From: Microbulbifer sp. Q7
Lineage (GTDB): Bacteria > Pseudomonadota > Gammaproteobacteria > Pseudomonadales > Cellvibrionaceae
Assembly: GCF_001639145.1 (NCBI RefSeq)
Contig: NZ_LROY01000002.1
Location: 276,001-340,000, forward strand
Reading direction: 5' to 3'
DNA: 64,000 nucleotides
Every line of letters starts with the position of its first letter. Within the stretch, counting starts at the first letter, position 1. Positions 55,665 through 64,000 of this stretch are shown here, one piece after another. Both the position numbers and the translations under genes were made by a program. Below the pieces are notes generated by a model. It made no database searches. It worked only from the letters and a program-made list of their open reading frames with translations, and was not told the origin of the DNA.

Positions 55665-57152
55665 ATGATTCTCTCCATTGACCAGGGTACAACCGGTACC
55701 ACTGCGCTTGTCTTTGATGCTGATGGCCGCCTGCGCGGGCGCAGCTATTCCGAGTTTCCCCAGTATTACCCCCGGCCGGGCTGGGTGGAGCACGATGCCG
55801 AAGAAATCTGGCAGGTAACGCTCAGGGTTTGTGCGGCTGCGTTGCAGCGGGCCGGCGTGGCAGCCAGTGAGCTCCGCGCGCTGGGGATTACCAACCAGCG
55901 GGAGACCACGGTACTTTGGGACCGCCATACCGGCAAGCCGGTGCACCGGGCCATTGTCTGGCAGTGTCGCCGCTCGGCGGGTATCTGCAGCGAGCTGCGC
56001 GAGGCGGGCGCCGAGTCAATGATCCGGGCGAAAACCGGATTGCTACTGGATGCGTATTTCTCCGCCAGCAAGTTACGCTGGATTTTCCAGCAATCGCCGA
56101 AACTGTTGCGCCGCGCCGAAGCGGGAGACCTGTGTTTTGGCACCATCGACAGCTGGCTGATCTGGCGGCTGACCGGCGGCAAATCCCACCTGACCGACCA
56201 CACCAATGCCAGCCGCACCCTGTTATACGACCTGGATCGCCGCCAGTGGGATGGCGAGCTGTTGAACCTGTTCGGCTGTCCTCCCGCCATTCTTCCCGAA
56301 ATCCGTCACTCAGCGAGTGAGTTTGCGATCACCGATGCCTCGGCATTTCTCGGCGCCGAGGTGCCTATCAGTGGCGTAGCGGGGGACCAACAGGCCGCGC
56401 TATTCGGCCAGGGGTGTGTGGAGCCCGGAAGCCTGAAAAATACTTACGGAACGGGGTGCTTTATGCTCGCCTGTGCCGGGGCTGTGCGCCCGCTGGTGCC
56501 CGATGGGCTGCTCACCACCATTGCCTGTGACGGGGCGGGGCAACCGCAATTTGCCATTGAGGGCTCTGTATTCAACGGCGGGGCGGCGGTGCAGTGGTTG
56601 CGCGATGACCTTGGGATCATCCAGCAGGCTGCGGAAACGGAGCAGATTGCGCAGGCGATTCCGGATACACGGGGTGTGTATCTGGTGCCGGCATTCAGCG
56701 GTCTTGGGGCGCCGCACTGGGATGCTGGTGCTCGCGGCGCCATATTTGGCCTTACCCGTGGCGCGGGCCGATCGGCAATTGTCCGGGCGACCCTCGAGTC
56801 CATTGCGTTCCAGAGTCACGAACTGGCGCAGCTGATGGCGCAGGCGCTGGGTGTCCAGCTGCAATGCTTGCGGGTCGATGGCGGTGCCAGCGCCAATAAC
56901 TTCCTGATGCAGTTCCAGGCGGATATTTCCCGGCTGTGTGTGGAGCGCCCCCGGCAGATAGAAACCACCGCGGTGGGCGCTGCGCTGTTGGCCGGTATCG
57001 GTGCCGGCGTGTGGTCTCCCGGCGGCCTTCCGGAGTCGCTGGTGGATGTCGAGCAAGATTTCCTGCCACAGATGGGGGAGCTGCAACGTCGGGACCTGTT
57101 GAACGGTTGGGCAAGGGCCGTCGCCTCCTGCCGCACGTTCCGCGCGGAATAA
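55665..57152 (+). CDS. glpK: Glycerol kinase
   Basis: GlpK phosphorylates glycerol to glycerol-3-phosphate. The 495-residue FGGY-family protein begins with the phosphate loop SIDQGTTGTTALVFD. Diagnostic blocks are PGWVEHDAEEIW, GITNQRETTVLWDR, IVWQCRRSAGIC and the second-domain NTYGTGCFMLACAG and RVDGGASANNFLMQFQAD. GTGAG lies before ATG 55665. The lipase-like gene 115 bp downstream may supply glycerol. No glpF or glpD is adjacent. Confidence 0.95.
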   Translation: MILSIDQGTTGTTALVFDADGRLRGRSYSEFPQYYPRPGWVEHDAEEIWQVTLRVCAAALQRAGVAASELRALGITNQRETTVLWDRHTGKPVHRAIVWQCRRSAGICSELREAGAESMIRAKTGLLLDAYFSASKLRWIFQQSPKLLRRAEAGDLCFGTIDSWLIWRLTGGKSHLTDHTNASRTLLYDLDRRQWDGELLNLFGCPPAILPEIRHSASEFAITDASAFLGAEVPISGVAGDQQAALFGQGCVEPGSLKNTYGTGCFMLACAGAVRPLVPDGLLTTIACDGAGQPQFAIEGSVFNGGAAVQWLRDDLGIIQQAAETEQIAQAIPDTRGVYLVPAFSGLGAPHWDAGARGAIFGLTRGAGRSAIVRATLESIAFQSHELAQLMAQALGVQLQCLRVDGGASANNFLMQFQADISRLCVERPRQIETTAVGAALLAGIGAGVWSPGGLPESLVDVEQDFLPQMGELQRRDLLNGWARAVASCRTFRAE

Positions 57153-57267
57153 TCGCTGGCGAAGGGGCGCTATTCGTTGTACAAAAACGGATAGCGACAG
57201 GCCTGTTACGGTTCAACCCGATTGCAGTGCCTGAATCCTCGAATAAGCATAAAAACAGGAGGGGCCC

Positions 57268-58137
57268 ATGTTCCTGGAATCTCGTGGTGTCCGGTTGCAC
57301 TATCGGCGATGGTGGGTGGAGCACGCACTGGGTGTGGTAGTGATTGCCCATGGGCTTGGTGAGCACAGTGGTCGTTACCGGCACCTTGCGCGCGCGCTCA
57401 ATGCGCACGGTTACAGCGTCTATGCCCTGGACCATGCAGGCCACGGACAGTCCGAAGGACGACGCGGCGATATCAAAGATTTTTCAGCCTACGCCGAGGA
57501 CCTCGCCTGTTGTATTCGGTTGGTGCGCCACGAAAACCCGGATCAGCGGATTCACTTGCTTGGTCACAGCATGGGCGGTGTGATTGCCTGTGCCACGGTG
57601 GCTCGGGCCGCTGACGGCGCCCAGGTCGATAGTCTGATTCTGTCTGCCCCCGCATTTGCCGGCAAGAGCGAGCCGGGCAAGCTCGAGGTGGGCCTGATAC
57701 GTCTGTTGGCGAAAGTCAGCCCCGGGTTGTCCCTGCCCAATCGGCTGAATCCTTCCTATATAAGTCGCGACCCGGGAACCGTGCAAGAGTACTGCAGTGA
57801 CGACCTGGTGCACGACAGGGTGACGCCGCGCTGGTTTCTGGCCTACCGCAAGACCCGCGATCAGTTGCTCGCGCACCCCGAGGCCATTGCGATCCCGACA
57901 TTGACCCTGTTGCCGGAGGGCGACGAACTGGTTGCTCCCGATGTCACCCGGCACTGGCAGCAGCGGCTACAAGGTGCGCAGCACCGGTTGCGTGTCTTCC
58001 CGGGAGCCTATCACGAGGTCTTTAACGAACCGGATGCGGCGGAGCAGGCGCTCACAGCAACGCTCGAACATCTGGCCGAGCATGCGCCGTCAGACCAGCG
58101 CGCCGGGGTATCCGAGCGCCAACAGGCCGCCACCTGA
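57268..58137 (+). CDS. Monoacylglycerol lipase-like alpha/beta hydrolase
   Basis: This 289-residue serine hydrolase is of the monoglyceride lipase / lysophospholipase group. VIAHGLGEHSGRYRHLARAL holds the oxyanion HG motif, DHAGHGQSEGRRG is typical, and LLGHSMGGVIACATVA holds the nucleophile Ser in GHSMGG. LPEGDELVAP and GAYHEVFNEPD give Asp and His. There is no signal peptide. ATG 57268 follows AGGAGGGG. Placed after glpK, it probably frees glycerol and fatty acid from monoacylglycerols in the cytoplasm; that link is inference. Confidence 0.92.
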   Translation: MFLESRGVRLHYRRWWVEHALGVVVIAHGLGEHSGRYRHLARALNAHGYSVYALDHAGHGQSEGRRGDIKDFSAYAEDLACCIRLVRHENPDQRIHLLGHSMGGVIACATVARAADGAQVDSLILSAPAFAGKSEPGKLEVGLIRLLAKVSPGLSLPNRLNPSYISRDPGTVQEYCSDDLVHDRVTPRWFLAYRKTRDQLLAHPEAIAIPTLTLLPEGDELVAPDVTRHWQQRLQGAQHRLRVFPGAYHEVFNEPDAAEQALTATLEHLAEHAPSDQRAGVSERQQAAT

Positions 58138-58139
58138 GA

Positions 58140-58160
58140 GCGGGCTGGCCACCAGCCCGC
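58140..58160 (+). terminator. Hairpin after the lipase-like gene, possible terminator
   Basis: GCGGGCTGG and CCAGCCCGC form a perfect 9-bp stem with a three-base loop just after the stop codon. It is followed by a C-run, not T, so it may be a stability hairpin. Confidence 0.45.
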
Positions 58161-58304
58161 ATGGCCCCCCCCGGCCCGTTTCCCCTTCCGCACCCGGAAA
58201 TCTTCCGGCGGCCGTGAAAAGCCCCTGAAAGCGTTGTACCATACGCGGTCATTTTTGACCGGTAGCCCAGTCATGGCGGGCTGTTGGCACAAGCGGGGTA
58301 CATC

Positions 58305-58490
58305 ATGGACAAAAAATTACTGAGTTTGCTGGTCTGCCCAGTCAGCAAGGCGCCGCTGGAGTATCGCGAGGAGTCTCAGGAGCTGATCTGCAAGGCCAGT
58401 GGCCTGGCGTATCCGGTGCGTGATGGTATTCCCGTGATGCTGGAATCTGAGGCAAGGCCTTTGACCACCGACGAGAAACTCGACAAGTAG
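58305..58490 (+). CDS. Trm112-like small protein (YcaR family)
   Basis: This is a 61-residue protein with [40 protein letters not shown], the Trm112p/YcaR pattern. The zinc ribbon is reduced, with only two of the usual Cys. ATG 58305 has GGGG upstream with seven-base spacing. Family members act as small partners of methyltransferases in eukaryotes; the bacterial role is unclear. It may be co-transcribed with the following HIT gene. Confidence 0.88.
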   Translation: MDKKLLSLLVCPVSKAPLEYREESQELICKASGLAYPVRDGIPVMLESEARPLTTDEKLDK

Positions 58491-58539
58491 CCTGCTTGAC
58501 GCAGGCAGTCTTGGTCCGGGGACGGCGCAGGAGACCAGT

Positions 58540-58902
58540 GTGGCTGAGCGCAGTGTGTTCACGCGAATCATCGAGGGCGAGCTTTCTGCTCGACGCCTTT
58601 ATGAGGACGATCAGTGTATTGTCATTGAAGATCGCGCGCCGCAAGCGCCGACCCACCTGCTGGTCATCCCCCGCAAACCTTTGGTCAATCTGGCGGATGT
58701 GTTGCCGGAGGATGTGCCACTGCTGGGGCACTTGATGTGGGTTGCCTCGACGATGGCGCGGCGCCTGAACCTGGAAAAGGGCTTTCGTCTGGTGGTCAAC
58801 AATGGCCGCGAAGCGGGGCAAACCGTATTTCACCTGCATATCCATTTGCTGGCCCAGCGCAAAATGCCTGAGGCCGGCCTTGCCGACGACCTGCGGGACT
58901 GA
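58540..58902 (+). CDS. HIT-family hydrolase (HinT-like)
   Basis: This is a 120-residue HIT-domain protein. The catalytic triad motif is HLHIHLL in QTVFHLHIHLLAQRKM, with CIVIEDRAPQAPTHLLVIPR upstream. HinT proteins hydrolyse aminoacyl- or lysyl-adenylates and related phosphoramidates. GTG 58540 follows AGGAGA. It precedes alaS, whose side product is alanyl-AMP, a possible functional link that remains inference. Confidence 0.92.
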   Translation: MAERSVFTRIIEGELSARRLYEDDQCIVIEDRAPQAPTHLLVIPRKPLVNLADVLPEDVPLLGHLMWVASTMARRLNLEKGFRLVVNNGREAGQTVFHLHIHLLAQRKMPEAGLADDLRD

Positions 58903-58963
58903 ACACTGGCGACGCGATGCACGCGTCGGAACAAAATTTACTGATGATGTGGAAGTTGCCTGA

Positions 58964-61576
58964 ATGAAGAGCGCACAGATACGCGAAGCATTTCTTAACT
59001 ATTTTGCCGAGCAGGGACACACCCGTGTTGCGTCCAGTTCTCTGGTGCCCGGGAATGACCCTACGCTGTTGTTCACCAACGCCGGCATGGTGCAGTTCAA
59101 AGATACTTTTCTTGGGCAGGAGTCGCGCCCGTACGTGCGTGCTACCAGTTCCCAGCGCTGCGTGCGTGCCGGTGGCAAGCACAATGACCTGGAAAACGTC
59201 GGCTACACCGCTCGCCACCATACGTTTTTTGAAATGCTGGGCAACTTCAGCTTTGGCGACTACTTCAAGCGTGAAGCGATTCAGTTTGCCTGGCAGTTCC
59301 TGACCGAAGTCCTGCAACTGCCGCCAGAGCGCTTGTGGGTTACGGTGCATATCAGTGACGACGAAGCTGCCGATATCTGGCTCAAGGAGATCGGAGTCAG
59401 TGCCGACCGTTTCTCACGGCTGGATGAAGACAATTTCTGGCAAATGGGTGATACCGGCCCCTGTGGTCCGAGTTCAGAAATTTTCTATGACCACGGTGCG
59501 GATGTGCCGGGTGGCCCTCCGGGTTCCGAGAACGATGACCTGGATCGGTATATCGAGATCTGGAATCTGGTGTTCATGCAGTTCGAGCGTGCAGCCGATG
59601 GCGAGCTGCATCCACTGCCCAAGCCCTCCGTCGATACGGGGATGGGGCTCGAGCGTATTGCCGCCGTGATGCAGGGTGTGCACTCCAACTACGAAATCGA
59701 CCTGTTCCAGGCGTTGTTGGATGCGGCAGGAAAAATCGTTGGCTGTGAAAACACCGAAGAGAAATCCCTGCGGGTTATTGCGGACCATATCCGCTCCTGC
59801 TCCTTCCTTATCGCGGATGGCGTAATGCCGTCGAATGAAGGACGTGGTTTTGTACTGCGACGGATCATTCGCCGGGCGGTGCGTCATGGAAACAAGCTGG
59901 GGCAAAAGGAAATCTTCTTCTACAAACTGGTGCCGGCACTGGTGGAGCAGATGGGTGAGGCGTATCCCGAGCTGCGGGAGAAGCAGTCCGTCATTGAAAC
60001 AGCCCTGCGCAAAGAAGAAGAGCAATTTGCAAAAACGCTCGACAAAGGGATGGCACTGCTCGACGACGCGCTGGCTTCGCTCGAGGGAAGCGAGGTGCCG
60101 GGAGAGCTGGTGTTCACCCTGCATGATACCTACGGTTTCCCCACTGACCTGACCCAGGATATTGCCCGCGAGCGCGGTCTCACCCTGGATATGGCGGGCT
60201 ATGAAGACGCCATGAATGCCCAGCGCGAGCGCGCCCGTGCAGCGGGCAAATTCAAGCAGGACTACACGGGCAATCTCGAGCTTGAGGGCACTACTGAATT
60301 TGTTGGTTACGGCAGTACCGAGGCCACCAGCAAGGTCGTTGCCATTGTTAAAGACGGCGAGCAGGTAGATGCCCTGCAAGAGGGTGAGGCCGGTGCGGTG
60401 GTGCTTGATCGCACGCCGTTCTATGCCGAGTCTGGCGGCCAGGTAGGGGACAGTGGCTATCTGCAGTCGGCCGGCGGTCGTTTCGAAGTGGCTGACTGTA
60501 TGAAGCTGGGAAGTCATCATTTGCACCAGGGGAAACTTTTGTCTGGCCGTGTTGCGGTTGGGGACGAGGTTGCTGCGGAGGTGGCTGATGATGTGCGTCA
60601 ATCCACCGCGCTGAACCATTCCGCCACCCACTTGCTGCATGCGGCGCTGCGCAAGGTTCTCGGTGAACATGTGACCCAGAAGGGTTCTCTGGTGGACTCC
60701 GAGCGCCTGCGTTTTGACTTCTCGCACCCGGAGGCGGTGACTTCGAAGCAGTTGCGCGCCATTGAGTCGCTGGTGAATAGCCAGATTCGCGCCAATACAC
60801 CGGTGGAAACCGAGGTGACGGATATTGAATCGGCAAAAGCCAAAGGGGCCATGGCCCTGTTTGGTGAGAAATATGGCGATTCCGTCCGCGTGCTGTCCAT
60901 GGGGGAGCGCACCGATGGTGGCGCCTTCTCGGTAGAGTTGTGTGGCGGCACCCACGTGAAACGCACCGGTGATATCGGCTTGCTGCGTATCGTTGGCGAG
61001 AGCGGTATCGCATCGGGCCAGCGTCGAATCGAAGCGGTCACGGGCGCGCATGCATTGGCATTGTTCGATGAAGCCCAGCAGCGCCTGGATCATGCGGCGG
61101 CGGTACTCAAGGCGCGCCCCGACACGCTGGCTGACAAGGTGGAGCAATTGCTCGCCAGCAACCGCAAGCTGGAAAAGGAAGTTGCGCAACTGAAGACGCG
61201 CCTCGCCAGCGGTGCCGGTGGTGATCTGGCGAGCCAGGCGATAGAGATCGACGGGGTAAAAGTATTGGCCGCGGCGATTGAAGGAGCGGATGCCAAGTCC
61301 CTGCGCGACCTCGCAGACCAGATGAAGAATAAGCTGGGCAGCGGCATTGTTTTCCTGGCGGCGCCGGGAGACGACAAAGTGGCCCTGATTGCCGCAGTGA
61401 CCAAAGACCTGACCAAGCGTCTGGCCGCTGGCGACCTGATGCGTTTTGCTGCGGGTGAGCTCGGTGGCAAGGGCGGTGGTCGCCCGGATATGGCACAAGG
61501 CGGCGGTACCGATGTCGCATCTCTGCCGGGTGTGCTGAAGGCTGTCCCCGATTGGGTGAAAAACAATATCAAGTGA
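58964..61576 (+). CDS. alaS: Alanyl-tRNA synthetase
   Basis: AlaRS charges tRNA-Ala and edits mischarged Ser/Gly. The 870-residue protein has the full domain order. Aminoacylation: [53 protein letters not shown]. tRNA recognition follows, then editing with [16 protein letters not shown] (zinc His) and [16 protein letters not shown] (CxxxH). The C-terminal coiled coil and [11 protein letters not shown] follow. ATG 58964 has GGAAG eight bases upstream. It begins the alaS-lysC-csrA-tRNA-Ser order known from Pseudomonas. Confidence 0.98.
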   Translation: MKSAQIREAFLNYFAEQGHTRVASSSLVPGNDPTLLFTNAGMVQFKDTFLGQESRPYVRATSSQRCVRAGGKHNDLENVGYTARHHTFFEMLGNFSFGDYFKREAIQFAWQFLTEVLQLPPERLWVTVHISDDEAADIWLKEIGVSADRFSRLDEDNFWQMGDTGPCGPSSEIFYDHGADVPGGPPGSENDDLDRYIEIWNLVFMQFERAADGELHPLPKPSVDTGMGLERIAAVMQGVHSNYEIDLFQALLDAAGKIVGCENTEEKSLRVIADHIRSCSFLIADGVMPSNEGRGFVLRRIIRRAVRHGNKLGQKEIFFYKLVPALVEQMGEAYPELREKQSVIETALRKEEEQFAKTLDKGMALLDDALASLEGSEVPGELVFTLHDTYGFPTDLTQDIARERGLTLDMAGYEDAMNAQRERARAAGKFKQDYTGNLELEGTTEFVGYGSTEATSKVVAIVKDGEQVDALQEGEAGAVVLDRTPFYAESGGQVGDSGYLQSAGGRFEVADCMKLGSHHLHQGKLLSGRVAVGDEVAAEVADDVRQSTALNHSATHLLHAALRKVLGEHVTQKGSLVDSERLRFDFSHPEAVTSKQLRAIESLVNSQIRANTPVETEVTDIESAKAKGAMALFGEKYGDSVRVLSMGERTDGGAFSVELCGGTHVKRTGDIGLLRIVGESGIASGQRRIEAVTGAHALALFDEAQQRLDHAAAVLKARPDTLADKVEQLLASNRKLEKEVAQLKTRLASGAGGDLASQAIEIDGVKVLAAAIEGADAKSLRDLADQMKNKLGSGIVFLAAPGDDKVALIAAVTKDLTKRLAAGDLMRFAAGELGGKGGGRPDMAQGGGTDVASLPGVLKAVPDWVKNNIK

Positions 61577-61734
61577 AACCATCAGGCAAAAACTCCGAGA
61601 AAAGGTGATTTGGCGGTTTTTCTCCGGAGAAAATGCACCTTTCCAGTTGATTTGCCCGGGTTTTGGTGATTAAGTGCGCGACGCGCGCGCGGCAGGTGCC
61701 GCGGTGCATTTGGGCAGTAAGGAACACTAGAGCG

Positions 61735-62973
61735 ATGAGTTTGTTCGTGCAGAAATACGGTGGCACTTCGGTGGGCTCTATCGAGCGCATCGAAGCGGTG
61801 GCCGACAAGGTGGCGGGCTTCCGAGCCAAGGGCCACGATATGGTGGTGGTGCTTTCCGCAATGAGTGGCGAAACCAATCGCCTGATCGATCTGGCGCGGC
61901 AGATTCAGGAACACCCGGATCCCCGCGAGATGGACGTGCTGGTGTCCACCGGGGAGCAGGTGACGATTGCACTGCTCAGTATGGCGCTGAAAAAGCGTGG
62001 CTACGATGCATGCTCCTACACCGGCGGCCAAGTGAAAATTCTTACGGATAACGCCCACACCAAGGCGCGTATCCAGCGCATAGATGTGGAGCGCATGCGC
62101 CGAGACCTCGATGCCGGCAAAGTGGTTGTAGTTGCCGGTTTCCAGGGCGTCGACGACGACGGCAACATTACCACCCTTGGCCGCGGCGGTTCAGACACCA
62201 CCGGTGTTGCCCTCGCGGCCGCACTGGATGCAACCGAATGCCAGATTTACACCGACGTTGATGGTGTTTACACCACCGACCCGCGCGTGGTGGACAGTGC
62301 CCGCCGCCTGGACCGCATCACCTTTGAAGAGATGCTTGAAATGGCGAGCCTGGGCTCCAAGGTTCTGCAAATTCGGGCAGTAGAGTTTGCCGGGAAGTAC
62401 AAAGTGCCGCTGCGTGTACTCTCTACATTCGAAGAGGGTAACGGCACACTGATTAGTCTGGATGAGGAAGACAACGAGATGGAACAGCCTGTAGTCTCTG
62501 GCATTGCATTCAACCGCGACGAGGCAAAACTGACCATTCGCGGCGTACCCGACACCCCCGGGGTTGCCTGTCGCATTCTGGCACCGGTAGGTGCGGAAAA
62601 CATTGAGGTCGACGTCATTGTCCAGAACATCAGTGCGGTGGATGGCACGACTGACTTTACATTCACGGTTCATCGCAATGACCTGAGCAAGGCGCGTGGT
62701 GTGCTGGAGCGGGTGGCGGACGAGCTGGGTGCCCGGGAAGTGGTATCCGACGACAAGATTGCCAAAGTGTCCATTGTGGGTGTGGGTATGCGCTCCCACG
62801 CCAATGTTGCGTCGAAGATGTTCGAGGCGCTGGGCGAGGACAATATCAATATCCAGATGATCACCACCTCCGAAATCAAGATTTCAGTGATCATCGATGA
62901 GCGCTACCTCGAACTGGCAGTGCGTGCGCTACACAGTGCATTTGAGCTCTCTGAGCCGAAGAGCGCGGAATAA
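61735..62973 (+). CDS. lysC: Aspartate kinase
   Basis: LysC phosphorylates aspartate, the first step to lysine, threonine, methionine and diaminopimelate. The 412-residue protein starts MSLFVQKYGGTSVGSIERIE at ATG 61735 with AAGGAA upstream; the open frame extends further but unlike the family. Catalytic blocks are STGEQVTIALLSMAL and TLGRGGSDTTGVALAAALDA. Two C-terminal ACT domains (for example LTIRGVPDTPGVACRILAPV, ending IQMITTSEIKISVIIDERY) suggest feedback control by lysine and threonine. The 158-bp leader has a CTCCGAGAAAA/TTTTCTCCGGAG hairpin but no lysine riboswitch. Confidence 0.97.
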   Translation: MSLFVQKYGGTSVGSIERIEAVADKVAGFRAKGHDMVVVLSAMSGETNRLIDLARQIQEHPDPREMDVLVSTGEQVTIALLSMALKKRGYDACSYTGGQVKILTDNAHTKARIQRIDVERMRRDLDAGKVVVVAGFQGVDDDGNITTLGRGGSDTTGVALAAALDATECQIYTDVDGVYTTDPRVVDSARRLDRITFEEMLEMASLGSKVLQIRAVEFAGKYKVPLRVLSTFEEGNGTLISLDEEDNEMEQPVVSGIAFNRDEAKLTIRGVPDTPGVACRILAPVGAENIEVDVIVQNISAVDGTTDFTFTVHRNDLSKARGVLERVADELGAREVVSDDKIAKVSIVGVGMRSHANVASKMFEALGEDNINIQMITTSEIKISVIIDERYLELAVRALHSAFELSEPKSAE

Positions 62974-63042
62974 CTATAACCAGAGTGATGGATCCCGCAG
63001 GCAACCATAGCAATTCTGTTGTCTGGCGTGCGGTGCGACCTG

Positions 63043-63070
63043 TTGAGATTTTCAGCGACTGGGCGATACT
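63043..63070 (+). promoter_or_regulatory. Promoter of csrA
   Basis: TTGAGA (63043-63048) and GATACT (63065-63070) lie 16 bp apart, about 120 bp before the csrA start. It is a reasonable sigma-70 promoter, so csrA need not depend on lysC transcription. Confidence 0.55.
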
Positions 63071-63188
63071 GAATAAAGTGACGGACAAGATTCCCGGTTT
63101 AACGCCTTCTCGGGTTATGATGACCTAAGGCGCTGGCCAGGGATAACCGGTCGTGCCAAATCACAGGATGATCAAGGAGAAGTAGGTA

Positions 63189-63383
63189 ATGTTGATTTTA
63201 ACCCGCCGTATCGGTGAAACACTGATGGTTGGTGACAATGTGACGGTTACCGTATTGGGTGTAAAAGGCAACCAGGTACGAATCGGGGTCAATGCACCGA
63301 AGGAAGTCGCGGTTCACCGTGAGGAGATCTATCAGCGCATCCAGCGCGAGAAGCAGACCTCCGATGACGGAAGTGCAGACTGA
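63189..63383 (+). CDS. csrA: Carbon storage regulator CsrA/RsmA
   Basis: CsrA is a 64-residue dimeric RNA-binding protein that blocks or stabilises mRNAs carrying GGA motifs, controlling carbon flow, biofilm and secretion. [20 protein letters not shown] and [20 protein letters not shown] are canonical, with Arg44-type RNA contacts (HREEI) intact. AAGGAGAAGTAGGTAATG gives a strong ribosome site, itself a GGA motif, consistent with autoregulation. It is followed by a terminator and tRNA-Ser. Confidence 0.98.
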   Translation: MLILTRRIGETLMVGDNVTVTVLGVKGNQVRIGVNAPKEVAVHREEIYQRIQREKQTSDDGSAD

Positions 63384-63398
63384 CGAGTAGCCGATCAG

Positions 63399-63424
63399 AA
63401 AGGGCCGCCCAGCGGCCTTTTTTT
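63399..63424 (+). terminator. Rho-independent terminator of csrA
   Basis: The stem GGCCGC/GCGGCC has loop CCA and is followed by seven T, starting about 16 bp after the csrA stop. Confidence 0.92.
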
Positions 63425-63482
63425 ATGTCTGTATACTTTGTAGTCGACCTTTAAGAAAACACAAAAAGTTATTGATTCCCCA

Positions 63483-63510
63483 TTGATTTTTACATTGCCG
63501 TTGGTATTAT
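63483..63510 (+). promoter_or_regulatory. Promoter of tRNA-Ser
   Basis: TTGATT (63483-63488) and TATTAT (63505-63510) are 16 bp apart in an A/T-rich stretch, about 85 bp before the mature tRNA. Confidence 0.65.
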
Positions 63511-63594
63511 GCCGCTCACTTTCAGCAGCCAAGACCCAGTGTCTCTAGCTGTTGTTGCCCGGACCAATCAAGGTGGTCAGGGTGGAAAAGTTAC

Positions 63595-63684
63595 GGTGAG
63601 GTGGCCGAGTGGCTGAAGGCGCGCCCCTGCTAAGGGCGTATGGGGTTAAACTCATCGAGGGTTCGAATCCCTCCCTCACCGCCA
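63595..63684 (+). tRNA. tRNA-Ser(GCU)
   Basis: This is a class II tRNA with a long variable arm, 90 nt including an encoded CCA. The acceptor stem GGTGAGG (63595-63601) pairs with CCTCACC (63674-63680), with G as discriminator. The anticodon loop CTGCTAA gives anticodon GCT, reading AGC and AGU serine codons. The T-loop GGTTCGAATCC is standard. A terminator follows at once. Confidence 0.97.
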
Positions 63685-63686
63685 TC

Positions 63687-63718
63687 TAAAAAACACTCTC
63701 AATTGAGGGTGTTTTTTT
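63687..63718 (+). terminator. Rho-independent terminator after tRNA-Ser
   Basis: AAAAAACAC-T-CTC and GAG-G-GTGTTTTTT pair around AATT and end in seven T, so the tRNA is its own transcript. Confidence 0.92.
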
Positions 63719-63800
63719 ATGAGTAGAGGTCGGTATTTTGGCTTCTACTTGTGCGGCAGCGAAGCGCTACCGGGGTCGGCAAAAAGTTTGAAAAAACAGC

Positions 63801-63829
63801 TTGCCAGCCGCCAGGATGCTCCGTATAGT
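63801..63829 (+). promoter_or_regulatory. Strong stable-RNA-type promoter P1
   Basis: TTGCCA (63801-63806) and TATAGT (63824-63829) have 17-bp spacing, with an A-tract (GAAAAAACAGC) just upstream like an UP element and a G/C-rich discriminator (TCGCGCCC) after it. It reads out toward the right edge. No gene lies between it and the end of the window. Confidence 0.7.
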
Positions 63830-63934
63830 TCGCGCCCTCGCTGCTTGAGCGGCAACGCAAAACGCGGCGAGGTGGCAAGCTAAGCTTTTGATTTTCAACG
63901 AGTTTTCTCGGAAAAAGAATTTCAAAAAAAGAGC

Positions 63935-63962
63935 TTGCCAAACGAGATTGGCGCCATATAAT
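63935..63962 (+). promoter_or_regulatory. Strong stable-RNA-type promoter P2
   Basis: TTGCCA (63935-63940) and perfect TATAAT (63957-63962) have 16-bp spacing, preceded by TTCAAAAAAAGAGC and followed by the G/C discriminator GCGCGTCC. It closely repeats P1, 134 bp upstream. The pattern is that of tRNA or rRNA promoters. Confidence 0.8.
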
Positions 63963-64000
63963 GCGCGTCCTTCTCGGGGTCACCGACCAGGTGATCGAGG

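Noticed and set aside
61577-61734. Lysine riboswitch ahead of lysC
   Set aside because: The gap is too short and lacks the conserved core; only an imperfect hairpin is seen.
63717-63983. Leftward 88-codon frame at the right end
   Set aside because: It runs through two strong opposite-strand promoters and a terminator, with no recognisable features.

Overview
The window reads as a chromosomal segment of a moderately GC-rich marine-type gammaproteobacterium. Several arrangements point that way: recA-recX followed further on by alaS-lysC-csrA-tRNA-Ser(GCU) in the order familiar from Pseudomonas and Cellvibrionales, a divergent tesA / ybbA-ybbP pair, a tamA-tamB operon, and a compact 4.5S RNA. 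A Microbulbifer-like member of Cellvibrionales is my best guess from overall gene content, but this is inference. No transposase, integrase, prophage or CRISPR array was seen.

Layout. 1-2.8 kb (minus strand): a selenium operon selD-mnmH, followed by the 5' part of a PhnD-like ABC substrate-binding protein gene that runs off the left edge. 3.0-5.8 kb: a DsbD/ScsB-like transmembrane thiol reductase and an exported peroxiredoxin-like protein, closed by a strong terminator shared with convergent bioA. 7.2-11.6 kb: ybbP-ybbA divergent from tesA, flanked on both sides by long nested-hairpin inverted repeats (7191-7316 and 11437-11552). 11.6-15.4 kb: ttcA, a convergent overlapping lysozyme-like gene, putP and a macrodomain protein.

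15.7-21.25 kb is the most distinctive accessory region. It holds a 1609-residue Rhs protein ending in an A+T-rich variable tip with a predicted permuted papain-type Cys/His site. Two small A+T-rich genes follow: a possible Zn-ribbon immunity protein and a Tsi6-like immunity protein.

21.4-38.2 kb carries an Mpo1-like membrane protein, an RND efflux pump with its adaptor, and an Lrp regulator divergent from alanine dehydrogenase. It continues with a double-PTPS gene coupled to rsmE, the ffs 4.5S RNA, an ACE-like M2 dipeptidyl carboxypeptidase lipoprotein and dps. It ends with a PadR-HAAS pair preceded by two perfect tandem palindromic operators, and a LysR regulator divergent from acetoacetyl-CoA synthetase.

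38.4-53.8 kb carries small membrane proteins, tamA-tamB, a MobA-like nucleotidyltransferase overlapping convergent mtfA, a PhoD-like phosphoesterase translationally coupled to an SLC13 transporter, a prolyl oligopeptidase lipoprotein, a MaoC-like hotdog protein and pncC. 53.8-64 kb carries recA (with a LexA box) and recX, glpK with a monoacylglycerol-lipase-like gene, a Trm112-like protein, a HIT protein, alaS, lysC, csrA and tRNA-Ser. Two near-identical strong promoters then fire out of the right edge, probably toward further stable RNA genes.

Functional themes are envelope and redox maintenance (DsbD-like, TamAB, RND), peptide and lipid scavenging (M2 peptidase, prolyl oligopeptidase, lipase/GlpK, acetoacetate activation), selenium tRNA modification, tRNA maturation, and interbacterial competition (Rhs locus).
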